A stretch of 64,000 nucleotides of DNA. Origin: Chrysaora quinquecirrha (Eukaryota > Cnidaria > Scyphozoa > Semaeostomeae > Pelagiidae). The position numbers and the translations under genes were made by a program. Positions 43,101 to 50,900 of this stretch are shown here, piece by piece. Within the stretch, counting starts at the first letter, position 1. Each line of letters starts with the position of its first letter. Where the stretch lies: contig JACTAT010000032.1 in the NCBI GenBank assembly GCA_014526335.1, forward strand, positions 5,430,914 through 5,494,913, in the 5' to 3' direction. The notes beneath the pieces are model-generated. The model was not told the origin of the DNA, searched no databases, and saw only the letters and a list, made by a program, of their open reading frames with translations.

Positions 43101-44684
43101 GAAAGCATATGGGTTTCTTGTTTGTCTGCTTGTCACAGAAATGCTTTATCGCAGACGAACCAAGCTTATACGCTAACCAAACAATTAAGAAGTCAAACAA
43201 CCAAGCTTATTCTCTTTCTTGTTGTTAGGAAATTGCTTGTTCTTATGTTTTGCATGTTGAAGTTCTTTAGCTAACGTTTTTCCATTTACTGTCTCCCAAA
43301 AATCGTGTTGTAGGCCAGACAGTTGATGATTTTGACCCGCGAAGTCAGGGGTGGTTAGTAGGTACAAACAATGTTAAGCAACTTTTAAGCAACTTTGTGG
43401 GCTGAAATGTCTAAGACTTTAAGCAACTTTCAGGGCTGGATGAAAGTCCAGTTGCTTATTAAAAATAGTGTATTTTCAATGTTCAAAATATAGCCAAAGG
43501 TACACACCATGATAACAAAACACCTGCTGGACATCTGAAAAATTTTTCAAGATAAAATCATTCTGAATGAAATCGCAAAATCGTTTATCAGGTGTATGAT
43601 AAGATAAGGCGGTTATCTATAGACCTTCGATCTCTCAGAAATAACTCGCCTACAAAATCATTGAAACTCGTAGTGAACCAACGGTAAACATTTGCACATG
43701 TGTGAGAATGCCGAATGCGGCCGAATGCTTCTGCCACTAATGAAGAGCTGAGAATCCCTTGTAGCTAAACTTATAAGATCTTTTCAGATTAGTCGAAATT
43801 ATCGCAACTGTTTTGAATACGGTTCTGTATACACGCTTTTTTTATATAAGAAACTCTCTGAATTGCGATAAACAGCGGAAACATTTTCGGGCATACTTAA
43901 AGGCTTTTTTGTCTGACACTCTTTAGAGTATAAATGTCAGTAGCAGACTGAAACAAATGACTAAGGCGGAATTTATACCCAAATGCAGATCGAAATGCAC
44001 CAATCAGAAAGCGAAGCCGAATTGGCGTTGTGTTATAAACACCAATCAGCTTGCGGGATGCAGGGGAAGAGAGGTCACCAATACAGATAGTTCAAGCTTT
44101 AATTTAGACGTCGAGACAATACCATGCCAGCCTCAATATCCTCTAAATTGCAAGCCCGACGGACAGAGTTTGCAACTGACAACAGGAAAATACGGAGTAA
44201 AGGGCACGGCACGGCCCTGAGTCGATCGTCATGCCAAGTGTCGAGCCTGTATCGTGCCGGAGTATTGCTGGCACGGCGCGATTGTGGAACAATCGTCAGC
44301 GACTGCTGTACGGCAAAGTTAACGAACTAAAGTACTGTTTTTCCTCGTCTTATTAAATGGCTTACAATACTCTCCTCAAAAAGTATGGTAGACATTGTTA
44401 CTTAAATGCCAAATGCAATTTCTGACTTAGAAACAAACTGACCTGGCTGCCAACATATTTCACAGGAACGAAGTTTGTTTAAACTATACAAAACGTGAAT
44501 TTCAACCAAATGGAATAAAATTGAAATTCTTTTTCAGAATTCAAGTTCAGCTGTATATTGCACTACGCAGCAGCACTCAGCTATCCTAGGATCATCTGCG
44601 AGAAAACCGCGTTTCAATCTCAAAAGAAGAAAGTTCGAAAGCCCTGGTAAACCAGGTTGTACAACAGATACAGGAGGAACGTGA
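30355..44684 (+). CDS. NOL9: NOL9, polynucleotide 5'-hydroxyl kinase, complete, 14 coding exons
   Basis: Exons: 30355-30742, 31333-31402, 31897-32235, 32831-32909 (3' edge uncertain), 33043-33124, 33235-33366, 34368-34507, 35062-35263, 35656-35778, 36549-36720, 37425-37496, 38064-38145, 41141-41271, 44538-44684. The product is about 719 residues, close to the known NOL9 size. The family (Clp1/Grc3 kinases) phosphorylates 5'-OH RNA ends in the nucleolus, working with LAS1L to process ITS2 of pre-rRNA. A very Lys-rich N-terminus suits a nucleolar signal. The P-loop GSKNTGKST is at residues 300-308, followed by FLECDVGQTEFTPPG (Walker-B-like region), FFFGDITPRNNP and GPLIINTQGWIKG. The basic C-terminus has ARKPRFNLKRRKF. 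An in-frame TAA (30343-30345) precedes the ATG. Exons sum to 2159 nt; exon 1 needs one extra base, probably in the A run 30472-30477, making 2160. Confidence 0.9.
30743..31332 (+). other. NOL9 intron 1
   Basis: Intron between exons 1 and 2. It holds GCATGCAGGCAAGGTCGCAT-like sequence but no recognisable element. The exon 2 acceptor is ambiguous (31333 or 31342). Confidence 0.45.
31460..31586. repeat. TAGACTCACTAC short MITE
   Basis: TAGACTCACTACAGGAG at the left, TTGTGTAGTGAGTCTA at the right, 127 bp, with an internal CAACAACAACATC. NOL9 intron 2. Confidence 0.8.
31776..31880. repeat. GTCTGACACTCC-family repeat, partial
   Basis: AGTATGAACTCTAAGGAGTG and TTTCTACTGTTTATCG are recognisable family modules. 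It ends about 16 bp before NOL9 exon 3. Confidence 0.6.
32295..32420 (+). repeat. GCTGATGWGGACCTG-family repeat, copy 3
   Basis: ACAGCTGATGTGGACCTGA, GTGCCCCCAGACTGATATTC, ACGAATGCCCTGGGTACTC. NOL9 intron 3. Confidence 0.7.
33043..33124 (+). CDS. NOL9: NOL9 P-loop exon
   Basis: 82-nt exon encoding FVVLICGSKNTGKSTFGRF and LLNTLLNQ/H across the next junction. The GSKNTGKST sequence is the Walker A ATP-binding loop of the Clp1/Grc3/NOL9 kinases. Flanked by a good acceptor (TTTCTTTCAG) and donor (GTAAGT). Confidence 0.9.
33377..33790. repeat. GTCTGACACTCC-family repeat, compound copy
   Basis: Contains both orientations: CTGACGTTCACACTCTGAGG near 33415 and TCTGACACTTCTCAGAGTAT near 33615, then CTAAGGTGGAATTTAAACCC and an ACCAATCAG-type end, so it is a foldback copy. 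NOL9 intron 6. Confidence 0.7.
33988..34116. repeat. TAGACTCACTAC short MITE
   Basis: TAGACTCACTACACTAG at the left, ATGTAGTAAGTCTA at the right, 129 bp, with internal CAACAACAACATC as in the 31460 copy. Confidence 0.75.
34145..34295. repeat. GGAAACAGCTAC/GCTGTTTCC foldback MITE, copy 1
   Basis: CACTCTTTTGGAAACAGC and GCTGTTTCCTCAGAGTG form an inverted pair, followed by GGAGCGTAGACTACGACGAA and a GTAAGTCTAG end. Sister copy at 58263-58398. Confidence 0.75.
34707..35038. repeat. CAAACATTG-family foldback element
   Basis: NOL9 intron 7. Contains CACCTAGCAACATTTCTTAG (also at window start) and ends TATCGTATGGCTGGGACC, 24 bp before exon 8. Confidence 0.75.
35487..35655. repeat. GTCTGACACTCC-family repeat reaching the NOL9 exon 9 acceptor
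   Basis: TTGCGACTGGTGCATTTCGC, GCATCTGGGTAAAAATTCGG, TCGGTCTGTTTCTGACGTTT and AAGTGTCAGACGAAAA are family modules. The pyrimidine tract and AG of exon 9 (TTCTTTTCGTTTAG) follow directly. Confidence 0.65.
35820..36243. mobile_element. CCCGGGCTGAAA-family MITE, copy 2
   Basis: AGGGCTGATTGTATGAATTT at the left, CATATAATCAGCCTCTAA at the right. Same internal order as copy 1 (GCCACAGTCAAACTGGGCTT; ATCTCATGTAATCGCAAAA). NOL9 intron 9. Confidence 0.85.
36755..36990. repeat. (GATT)n tetranucleotide tract
   Basis: Long GATT run with GACT and ATCC interruptions in NOL9 intron 10, starting about 35 bp after the exon 10 donor. Confidence 0.95.
37020..37352. repeat. (CTTG)n tetranucleotide tract
   Basis: TTGC/CTTG run of about 330 bp in NOL9 intron 10, with TTTC and TATC variants. 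All frames remain open (Leu/Cys/Ala-rich one way, Lys/Gln/Ala/Ser-rich the other), giving false ORFs. Confidence 0.95.
37585..37748 (+). repeat. tRNA-derived SINE (GGTGCTGTGGCGTC family), copy 2
   Basis: TCTTGGTCTAATCCGGCTGG, B-box-like GAGTTCGAGTCTC, GGTAGCGTTACAGCCAGGGT, ACTTCTGAGATCCTGGGGAC. NOL9 intron 11. Confidence 0.75.
38392..38788. repeat. CAAACATTG-family foldback element, internally duplicated
   Basis: GGACCAGGCCAGACGATCAA at the left, GATTGTTTTGCTAGGGCC at the right. The ATTGTCACA..GCAAAA module occurs twice inside (near 38540 and 38675). NOL9 intron 12. Confidence 0.8.
38789..39814 (+). other. NOL9 intron 12, middle part, no recognisable feature
   Basis: AT-rich intron. A 76-codon open frame at 39500-39730 is basic but has no splice context or family likeness; no exon called. 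Confidence 0.45.
39815..40400. repeat. CAAACATTG-family foldback element, triplicated interior
   Basis: ACCCTGGCCAAAACG at the left, GATCGTTTTGCCTGGGCC at the right. A unit with CGTCACAAAACGCTTRCTTG and AATAATTAGCGGAAGCATAA is repeated in tandem about 180 bp apart, with a third more degenerate copy. Confidence 0.8.
40826..40990. repeat. AGGAGACATGTC MITE fragment joined to a SINE tail with (CTTG)n
   Basis: 40826-40896 holds GGCCTGGCTAAACTAGGAGA and CTCCCAGTTTAGCCACCTC. The following GACTGGCGCAAAGCACCATT and AACAAATAAAAAATGCTTGC look like the 3' part of a tRNA-SINE ending in CTTG units. Confidence 0.55.
41405..41822. mobile_element. Terminal-inverted-repeat element with a CCACCACAGTA minisatellite core
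   Basis: CACGCTAGCGAATCTATACG near 41410 and CGAATAGATTCGCCAGCGTG near 41801-41820 are inverted ends. Between them are many copies of CACCACAGTA followed by CGCAAAA or GTGCGTATCC. A related inverted piece lies at 46068-46270. NOL9 intron 13. Confidence 0.8.
41901..42160. repeat. CAAACATTG-family foldback element
   Basis: TAAGCCCTGGCAAAACGCTC at the left, TATCGTTTGCCAAGCCCTA at the right, 260 bp. NOL9 intron 13. Confidence 0.8.
42920..43035. repeat. TATAAGAAACT-family fragment
   Basis: TATACACGTATTTTTTTATA then AGAAACT, GAGTACTGATAGTTTCTTA. A second left end (TATACACGCTTTTTTTATAT) sits at 43831 in the same orientation. Confidence 0.5.
43855..44075. repeat. GTCTGACACTCC-family repeat
   Basis: TTGCGATAAACAGCGGAAAC, TCTGACACTCTTTAGAGTAT, ACTAAGGCGGAATTTATACC, CACCAATCAGCTTGCGGGAT. 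NOL9 intron 13. Confidence 0.7.
44538..44684 (+). CDS. NOL9: NOL9 terminal coding exon
   Basis: Opens in phase 0 after a TTTTTCAG acceptor, matching the phase-0 end of exon 13 (PIGVFDQ at 41271). It encodes NSSSAVYCTTQQHS, then a basic block ARKPRFNLKRRKF, and stops at TGA 44682-44684. The basic C-terminus fits a nucleolar protein. It is 3.3 kb from exon 13, so its membership rests on phase and composition; a closer small exon cannot be fully excluded. Confidence 0.68.
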   Translation, partial: NSSSAVYCTTQQHSAILGSSARKPRFNLKRRKFESPGKPGCTTDTGGT

Positions 44685-46067
44685 GACTGTAGCCTCGATT
44701 AAGCAAGGATCACCGGAACCAGAAGGAGGTTAGCTACTGCGAGTTCAAGAATCCAGAACGGTGAAATGCAATATGTTGATGCATTAGGCCCTCAGGCCGT
44801 TAAATGAAGTAAGATGAAGGAACCATATCATTCTATTGACACTATGGAGTACATTGCCCTATCTAGCGATGTATGGCTGGGAGAACCTCGTAATATGGAA
44901 GGCTTTTCTCCAAAGCAGAGCGTGTGTGCGGCAGTGGTTGGCTGCCGTGGTCCCAGTCTCCATATCTCTGAAAACGCAAACATTTTTATCCGTTTACGTT
45001 AGGATTCAAAGTGTCTTAGGGTTGTTGAAATTGAGCGCGCGAAATTGGGCGCGTGACGTCATCGTTTTCGAAAAGTTGCGTTTTCTCTGTCCACTTGATA
45101 GCATGAAACAGGGAAACAGGCCTTTTAAAAAAATTTCCACCAACGTTTTCCACCACCGGTTACGTGTGGACGGAAAGCAGAAGCGTAAAAAAATTTGCGT
45201 TCGCAACAATGCCCGTTTACGTGTTGACAAGGCCTAAAGCTCCTTGCGCGGAAGATTTTGCGCAGTGACGCGAAGGATTTCGCGCAGTGGAGATCTAGTT
45301 TTGAGATGTCTAAACGTTAAGCTATGGAGTCTAGCGATTAGGTAATTGCAGGAAGGGTTATTACCTGAGATTTTAACTTGCACTTTTCGGTATTACCTAA
45401 AATCAAGATCTTAGCCATTCCTCAATGTTCAACTGAAGTTCCAAATATTTTTATATGCCACAAAGCACAGTTCCTCGTTAACTGATTAAAAAACTTAAAA
45501 CCAGTTAATGAAAATTAATCACTTTGAAGCTCATCTGGTACGAATTCGCCCACTTTCTCAACATCGAAATCCTTTGTGGTACGCTTTCGGCTGAAAATTC
45601 TGAATTTTTAAATTATAGCTATTCGCTACCTTATTAAACTCAAGTCTTTTAGTGGTCTTTTGCCTTTTGCGGATTTTCTTGGGATGGGAACGTCTTAGCG
45701 AGATTTTAGACTAATTTTGTTTCCAAGAGAGAAAAATTCATGTTAACTTGAGTTTGATGAACGGGCATAATTTTCTCTGAAAAAATGGGGAACCTTTGGC
45801 GCTAAATATTTTTGGAGAAAAGATGAAAGTTCCTTATGAAAAATCCGTCATAGATTTGCAAACTTTTAAGGCCTCCTCGTGGTATAAGGGGTATGGGATT
45901 TTTCAACAAGAAATCTAGGGGATAAGAGATAATTTTGAACAAAATAAAGGGTTAAGCGGTATTTTTTGTGAAATTCTGGGATAAAAGGGAGAAAATATAC
46001 AGGAGATCGCTGATGGGGCCTCACTTGGAAAGCCCGTTCTTTTGGACAACTCTCGGAAAAATCGGAA
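44685..46067. other. NOL9 3' flank / intergenic
   Basis: Contains the NOL9 3' UTR of unknown length. A block at about 44960-45240 with CGTTTACG near both ends looks like another degenerate inverted-repeat element. No gene recognised; open frames here have no family likeness. Confidence 0.4.
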
Positions 46068-46270
46068 ACTCACGCTAGCGAATCTATACACACTACTGTG
46101 ATGGTGGATACGCACTACTGTGGTGGTATATTTTGCGTACTGTGGTGGATACGCACTGCGGCTGTGGATACGCACTACTGTGATGGTATATCTTGTTGTG
46201 TACTGTGGTGTTGATTTTGCGCACTATGGTGGATAAGCACTACTGTGGTGGGTTATTATGCTTGATGTGG
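46068..46270. repeat. CCACCACAGTA minisatellite element, second copy (one end)
   Basis: Starts CACGCTAGCGAATCTATACA, then tandem CACTACTGTGGTGG units in the complementary sense to most of 41405-41822. The far terminal repeat was not found, so it is truncated. Confidence 0.75.
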
Positions 46271-47394
46271 TGGGATGTGTGGCTCCAAACTTTCCTGACT
46301 CAAGGGCTGGAAGATTTCGCAGACTTTGCAGAAAAGTTGTTTTAAAATCAACTTGTCTTTCAAGTCTTCAGTTTTTCAATAAAGTGCGTTTTTAGGGTTT
46401 CGGAATCTAATTTCTCCGAAGTCTACTTTTTTTACAATAATTCTGAAGAGATAAAAAAGTCCAAAAATGAACGCATTCCAATCAATACAGTAAGCAACCA
46501 ATGAAATAACAGCAAAATCTAAAAATGAAAATATATATCATATATATCATGGCTTATGTATTATAATTGGAGACAAAATATATTAGAAAACAAAGAATTA
46601 CAGGTTCCTATCATATCTGTGTTAACTGCGTCATTATTTCATGAAAGCATTGCTTCTTATTCAAATCTCATCCGGTGGTATATTGGTTTACGTAAAAAAG
46701 GGTTTTTCTCGTGTTTTCAGTTTGCTATTTGGCCGTCTGCCAGGACATCTCATTAGGTAGAATTATATTATTTTTTATTATTATTGATTGGCTAATTAAA
46801 CGTCTGTAACATTGTTTTGTATCTGTTTATATTGCCATAAACATCATAATTAATAATAATTATAATGTACAGTATTTTTAAGTGCAAGAAGTTATTATAA
46901 TGTTACAACAATTTGTAATCGAAAAATAATGGCAAAAGAAACACAAAGTAGTTATTTTTTGTAATGTTGTCCTTGAAAGTGTGGAGCAAGATTAGATCAC
47001 CGCCCTTTTTAGATGGCAACCCACTGGCACACCCCCTGAAACACCCCCAATTTGAAATGGCGACGATTTGACGAAATGCTGTAATTATTTCGTGATGTGA
47101 TTTCAAACCATCCACGCTAGTTTTCGTGATAATTGAGTTAAAAGGAAAGCATGTGAAATCCCAAGAACTACAAGAAAAATTAATTATAACTACGTACAAA
47201 ACCAAAACCTACTACAGTGAAAATTGTTTGTTTATGTCGAAATTAGACGGCAGATTATGTTTTATTTTAGAAAATTCATGCTCCATGTTTAACATTTTCA
47301 TTTTGTCTATCAAAATGTTTTTTGTTCAAATCAAAGGTATTTTTTTGCGTGCAGCAAGTTTAGCGATCATGCCAAGTTTTTCCAGACAATACCA
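46271..47394. other. Intergenic upstream of the PCTAIRE kinase, no recognisable feature
   Basis: AT-rich sequence with no exon or clear repeat on either strand. Confidence 0.4.
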
Positions 47395-47760
47395 AAGAGG
47401 ACTTCCGGTTTTGAGAATTGTTTCGATTCGAACGATTCTGATTGGCTTCATCAATCCGTTCTGCTCGCTGATTGGTTCATTTCGTTCTATGCCGGTGTCG
47501 GAGTTGCCAGTCTCAAGATATTTCCTGAAGTGCAGAAGAATCAAATTTGCTGTGAGAGCAGGGCTTTCGATGATCGCATCACAAAATGTGATTTTCGTCG
47601 TCAAAAATACCCATAAAATCAAATAAAATTCTTGGGTAGTTGCTGCGATGTTATAAAAACTTAAATATTCGTTTGAAGCTTCGAGAGAAACTCATTCAGG
47701 GTTTGAAATCATCCGAGGTGTCATCTCAAGTGGAATATTGACCTGGCCTAGATCTATTGA
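47395..47760. promoter_or_regulatory. Putative PCTAIRE kinase promoter with paired inverted CCAAT boxes
   Basis: Two ATTGGC/ATTGGT motifs (inverted CCAAT) lie about 30 bp apart near 47440-47475, roughly 310-350 bp before the kinase ATG, in a locally unique stretch. NF-Y commonly binds such boxes in promoters. Overlapping open frames on both strands (47126-47626 plus, 47326-47622 minus) have no recognisable product. Confidence 0.35.
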
Positions 47761-47786
47761 AAATCTGTTAGGTTTTTGTTTACAAA

Positions 47787-47943
47787 ATGAGAAGAATCAA
47801 ACGAGCTCTGTCTGTCACAAAAGCACCGAAGATCGAAGAATTGGCTGATATTCATGAACATCATGAAGATGAAGTCTGTAATCAAAATGGTAATGTTCAC
47901 ATCGAAGATGCTCTTGCTACCAACAACAATAAACCGAACGACG
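47787..47943 (+). CDS. CDK17: PCTAIRE kinase coding exon 1
   Basis: 52 codons starting [20 protein letters not shown], the basic/RxxS start seen in this family, ending KPND plus one base at donor GTGAGG. It joins in phase to exon 2 ([15 protein letters not shown]) 4.1 kb downstream. An extra exon between them is possible but not needed for phase. Confidence 0.8.
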
Positions 47944-50900
47944 GTGAGGACTTTTATCACTCAGCTTTGATTTTTGTCAAAATGCCCCTACAAACAAAAA
48001 CATTCTTGTCAAAATTGTAGCAAGTCTCGATCAGGTCCACCCTTTCAATTTTCCCTAGATTGTTGTTTCATTTTTACTTCACGACATTATCGAAATTGAA
48101 AATCTACAATTGACAAGTCGAATCCGTAAAGAATTTCCCATCCTGTCGTTCTATTATTAATCAACTAGGTAGCCACATTAGTCATACAGTAATTTACAAT
48201 ACCGCGAAGTAAAATTAGATTTTTTAGTATTCCTAACAATTTTAAATTTCTGGAAGTTAACTGGTTCGATTTTGCCTTGGCCCAGTCTTTATCGATCGAT
48301 TTTAGTTTGCTAACCCTACAAAACAATGATTTCGTTTTCTGCAAATTTAAAACAGGTAGTAAAAACACCAGTTTTCAGATTACTTTTTTCTGCATTTTGC
48401 TGTTTTTAACTCGCAAAACAATTAGAAATTATGACATTTCCATTGCGATCTTGAAGCATTCTGAAGTTTCCAATAGAAATGAACAAATTCTAATCTGAAA
48501 CCTCATCTATATTAAACTTTGATATGATTAGCCCGGACACGAACCTAAATCTAATTTACTAATTGTTTTCGAAGTGCTCTAAGGCAATAAATTATGTTTA
48601 TTTTGCCCAGCCCGATCATCTGTTCATGTGCCCAATATCTCATTTATCCTGTGCTCAAAGTTAGGGAATTGATTATTTAATATAACTCTATCTAATTAGC
48701 AGGTAGCCTGACCACAAGCATAATTTAAATCAAGTCAATTTGAGCTCAAAAACAACCCGAATACCTGCCAAATTCTGCAGGCTGAGTTAAATGTAATAGA
48801 AATTAATTAATAATACATAATATCTTGGAAATTAAGTTAAAAAAGTTCTAAAAACCTTTGAAAATATTTCTGACTTAACTGATTATAAGCTTCCTTAGTA
48901 ATTAGCTACACTAGGTACACCTAGTCAGGTAATACATAGTTTTCTTTCATTCAGTTTTACAAACTCATCAAAATTTTAGGCTAAGGTTATTTTATTTTTA
49001 TTTTTGATGTATGTGTTTCTGAAGCATTTTCTTCAAAGTACCTTGGAAAAACACCAAGGAAACAAGAAAAATCTAAAAAAATCTTCAGTAGGACTCTTGT
49101 GGCGAAGTATAGTTCATTAGAACTTCAATTTTTTCTACTATTTTTAGGGAAACACCAAGGAGACAAGAAAAGTCTAAAAATTCTTCAGTAGGACAGCCAA
49201 AGCTGTCCACTTTACATCCCTTTTCATGTGGCTAAGAATCGTTCATTATAACTTCAATTTTTCTACTATTTTAAGGTAAAAAATTTCAAAGAAATCATGT
49301 ACTCTGATTATTTTTCTTTCTGATTACATTGCCATATGTCAAATGCTGATTTGGAATTCTCTGAACATCTGCCACTTTTCAACCTTTATCCTCTCGGTCA
49401 TCTAAAAAATAGTTTCATTCATTCTGGGAAAGAAAAGAAAAATTTTATTACTTATAAATTTGAGGGCTAACCAGCAAATTTGTCCATTTATTAACATTGT
49501 CGAAGGCTTCAAACTTTGATAACATCTAGATGTTACAAAGAATTTTAAAAGCGGAGGCTCAAATCACTTATTTCCAAATAAAATTTAGTACTAAAAAGTG
49601 AGAGGAGAGGTCTGGTATGCCCCTAGACCCAATTCACAGAGGCTTAAGTTTCCCCATGCACCTAGACTGAGATTTTAAAGTGACTGTAAATCCTGATAAG
49701 CCCAATACCAAATACCGTCAAGAGGGGGATACAGGGGGGTCAAAGGGTCAGGGCCCAGGCTGTGAAGGGGCCTGCCAAAAATTTCAATTCTGTTAATTCT
49801 TCCCTCTAAAGCTTCCTAAAGGCCCCGGTACCATTACATTACCTGAGGGCATGCTCTGCCTCTAGGTGACCCTGCTAATGCCCCCATTTCCAATGGCTTA
49901 TTTGAGCATTTCCAATACACCCTGGAGGCAGATAATTTTAGAAGTACTTGAAGCTCTTGTTCTAACACAACTTTTTTGCCTGAAAGAGGATTTTGGCAGT
50001 ATAAGAAGGAAAAGGTGTGATTTCCAAAGGCTGGAAGTTTTTTGTTTCTACACTAAGATTAAAGGGAAGTTGTTTTTTGCCCTAGGGTTAAAACAAGTAT
50101 ACTCTGAGCTTCTCTTAGCAGTGGAAATCAAATTTCAATTGAAGTTGAAACCAAATTTCCTTTTATTTGCTATAAGTTTTTTAATAAATAAACTAGTGTC
50201 TTTTTCAAGCAACTTATGTAGCAGAGGATGTCCTGAGTTTTTAAGATAAGGAAGAAACAAAATGAACATAATAAAATATATATTGTTTTTATGGTAGACC
50301 AAAGTATAGTTTGATCTTTCATTGGACTAGGCTAGGCTTTGAATCTTTTCCCCTTTCAACTAACATCCTATCGTAAATCGAAAACGGAAATCAAAAAAGT
50401 CGTTTCTTCATTCTGTATCATTTTGCCTTACCCTATCGAGTTGTTTTCGTTTTCAAAGCTGAGACCCATTCGTTTTCGAGACTTGAGTTGTAGGTCGATT
50501 TTTCAGTACGTGAAACTTGACTTTTCTTACGTAAATATAGGATTTGATCAATATTTTTAATATTGATTCAAGATTAGAAGGACCATGCCCTTACTAGTAT
50601 TGTTAATGAACACTATTTTCCAACCAAGAAGACCCTCAGAGTCAAATAGGAAATATTTTCAAAGATAACAGAAGGAAAGTCACGCCCGCCGATTATTCGC
50701 TCGTGATTGGTTGGTTAGTTTTTAATGCGTCTTGATTGGCTGCTTTTAAATCTATGTTTTGATTGGCTGATTTCGTTTTAGCGCATTTTGATTGGCTCCT
50801 TATGATCTCTTTGTTTTCATTGGCTGATTTTGTTTAACTGTGTTCTGACTGGTTCCTTTGAAATTCGCCTTTAAAATAGCTTTTTTTCGGGCTTTTTTCG

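Noticed and set aside
44836..45237. 133-codon open frame downstream of NOL9
   Set aside because: Overlaps a degenerate inverted-repeat block and has no family likeness.
47126..47626. 166-codon plus-strand open frame as a gene
   Set aside because: No family likeness and it lies in the putative promoter; kept only as a low-interest observation.
49866..50249. 127-codon open frame in PCTAIRE kinase intron 1
   Set aside because: No recognisable domain, no suitable splice sites in phase with neighbouring exons.
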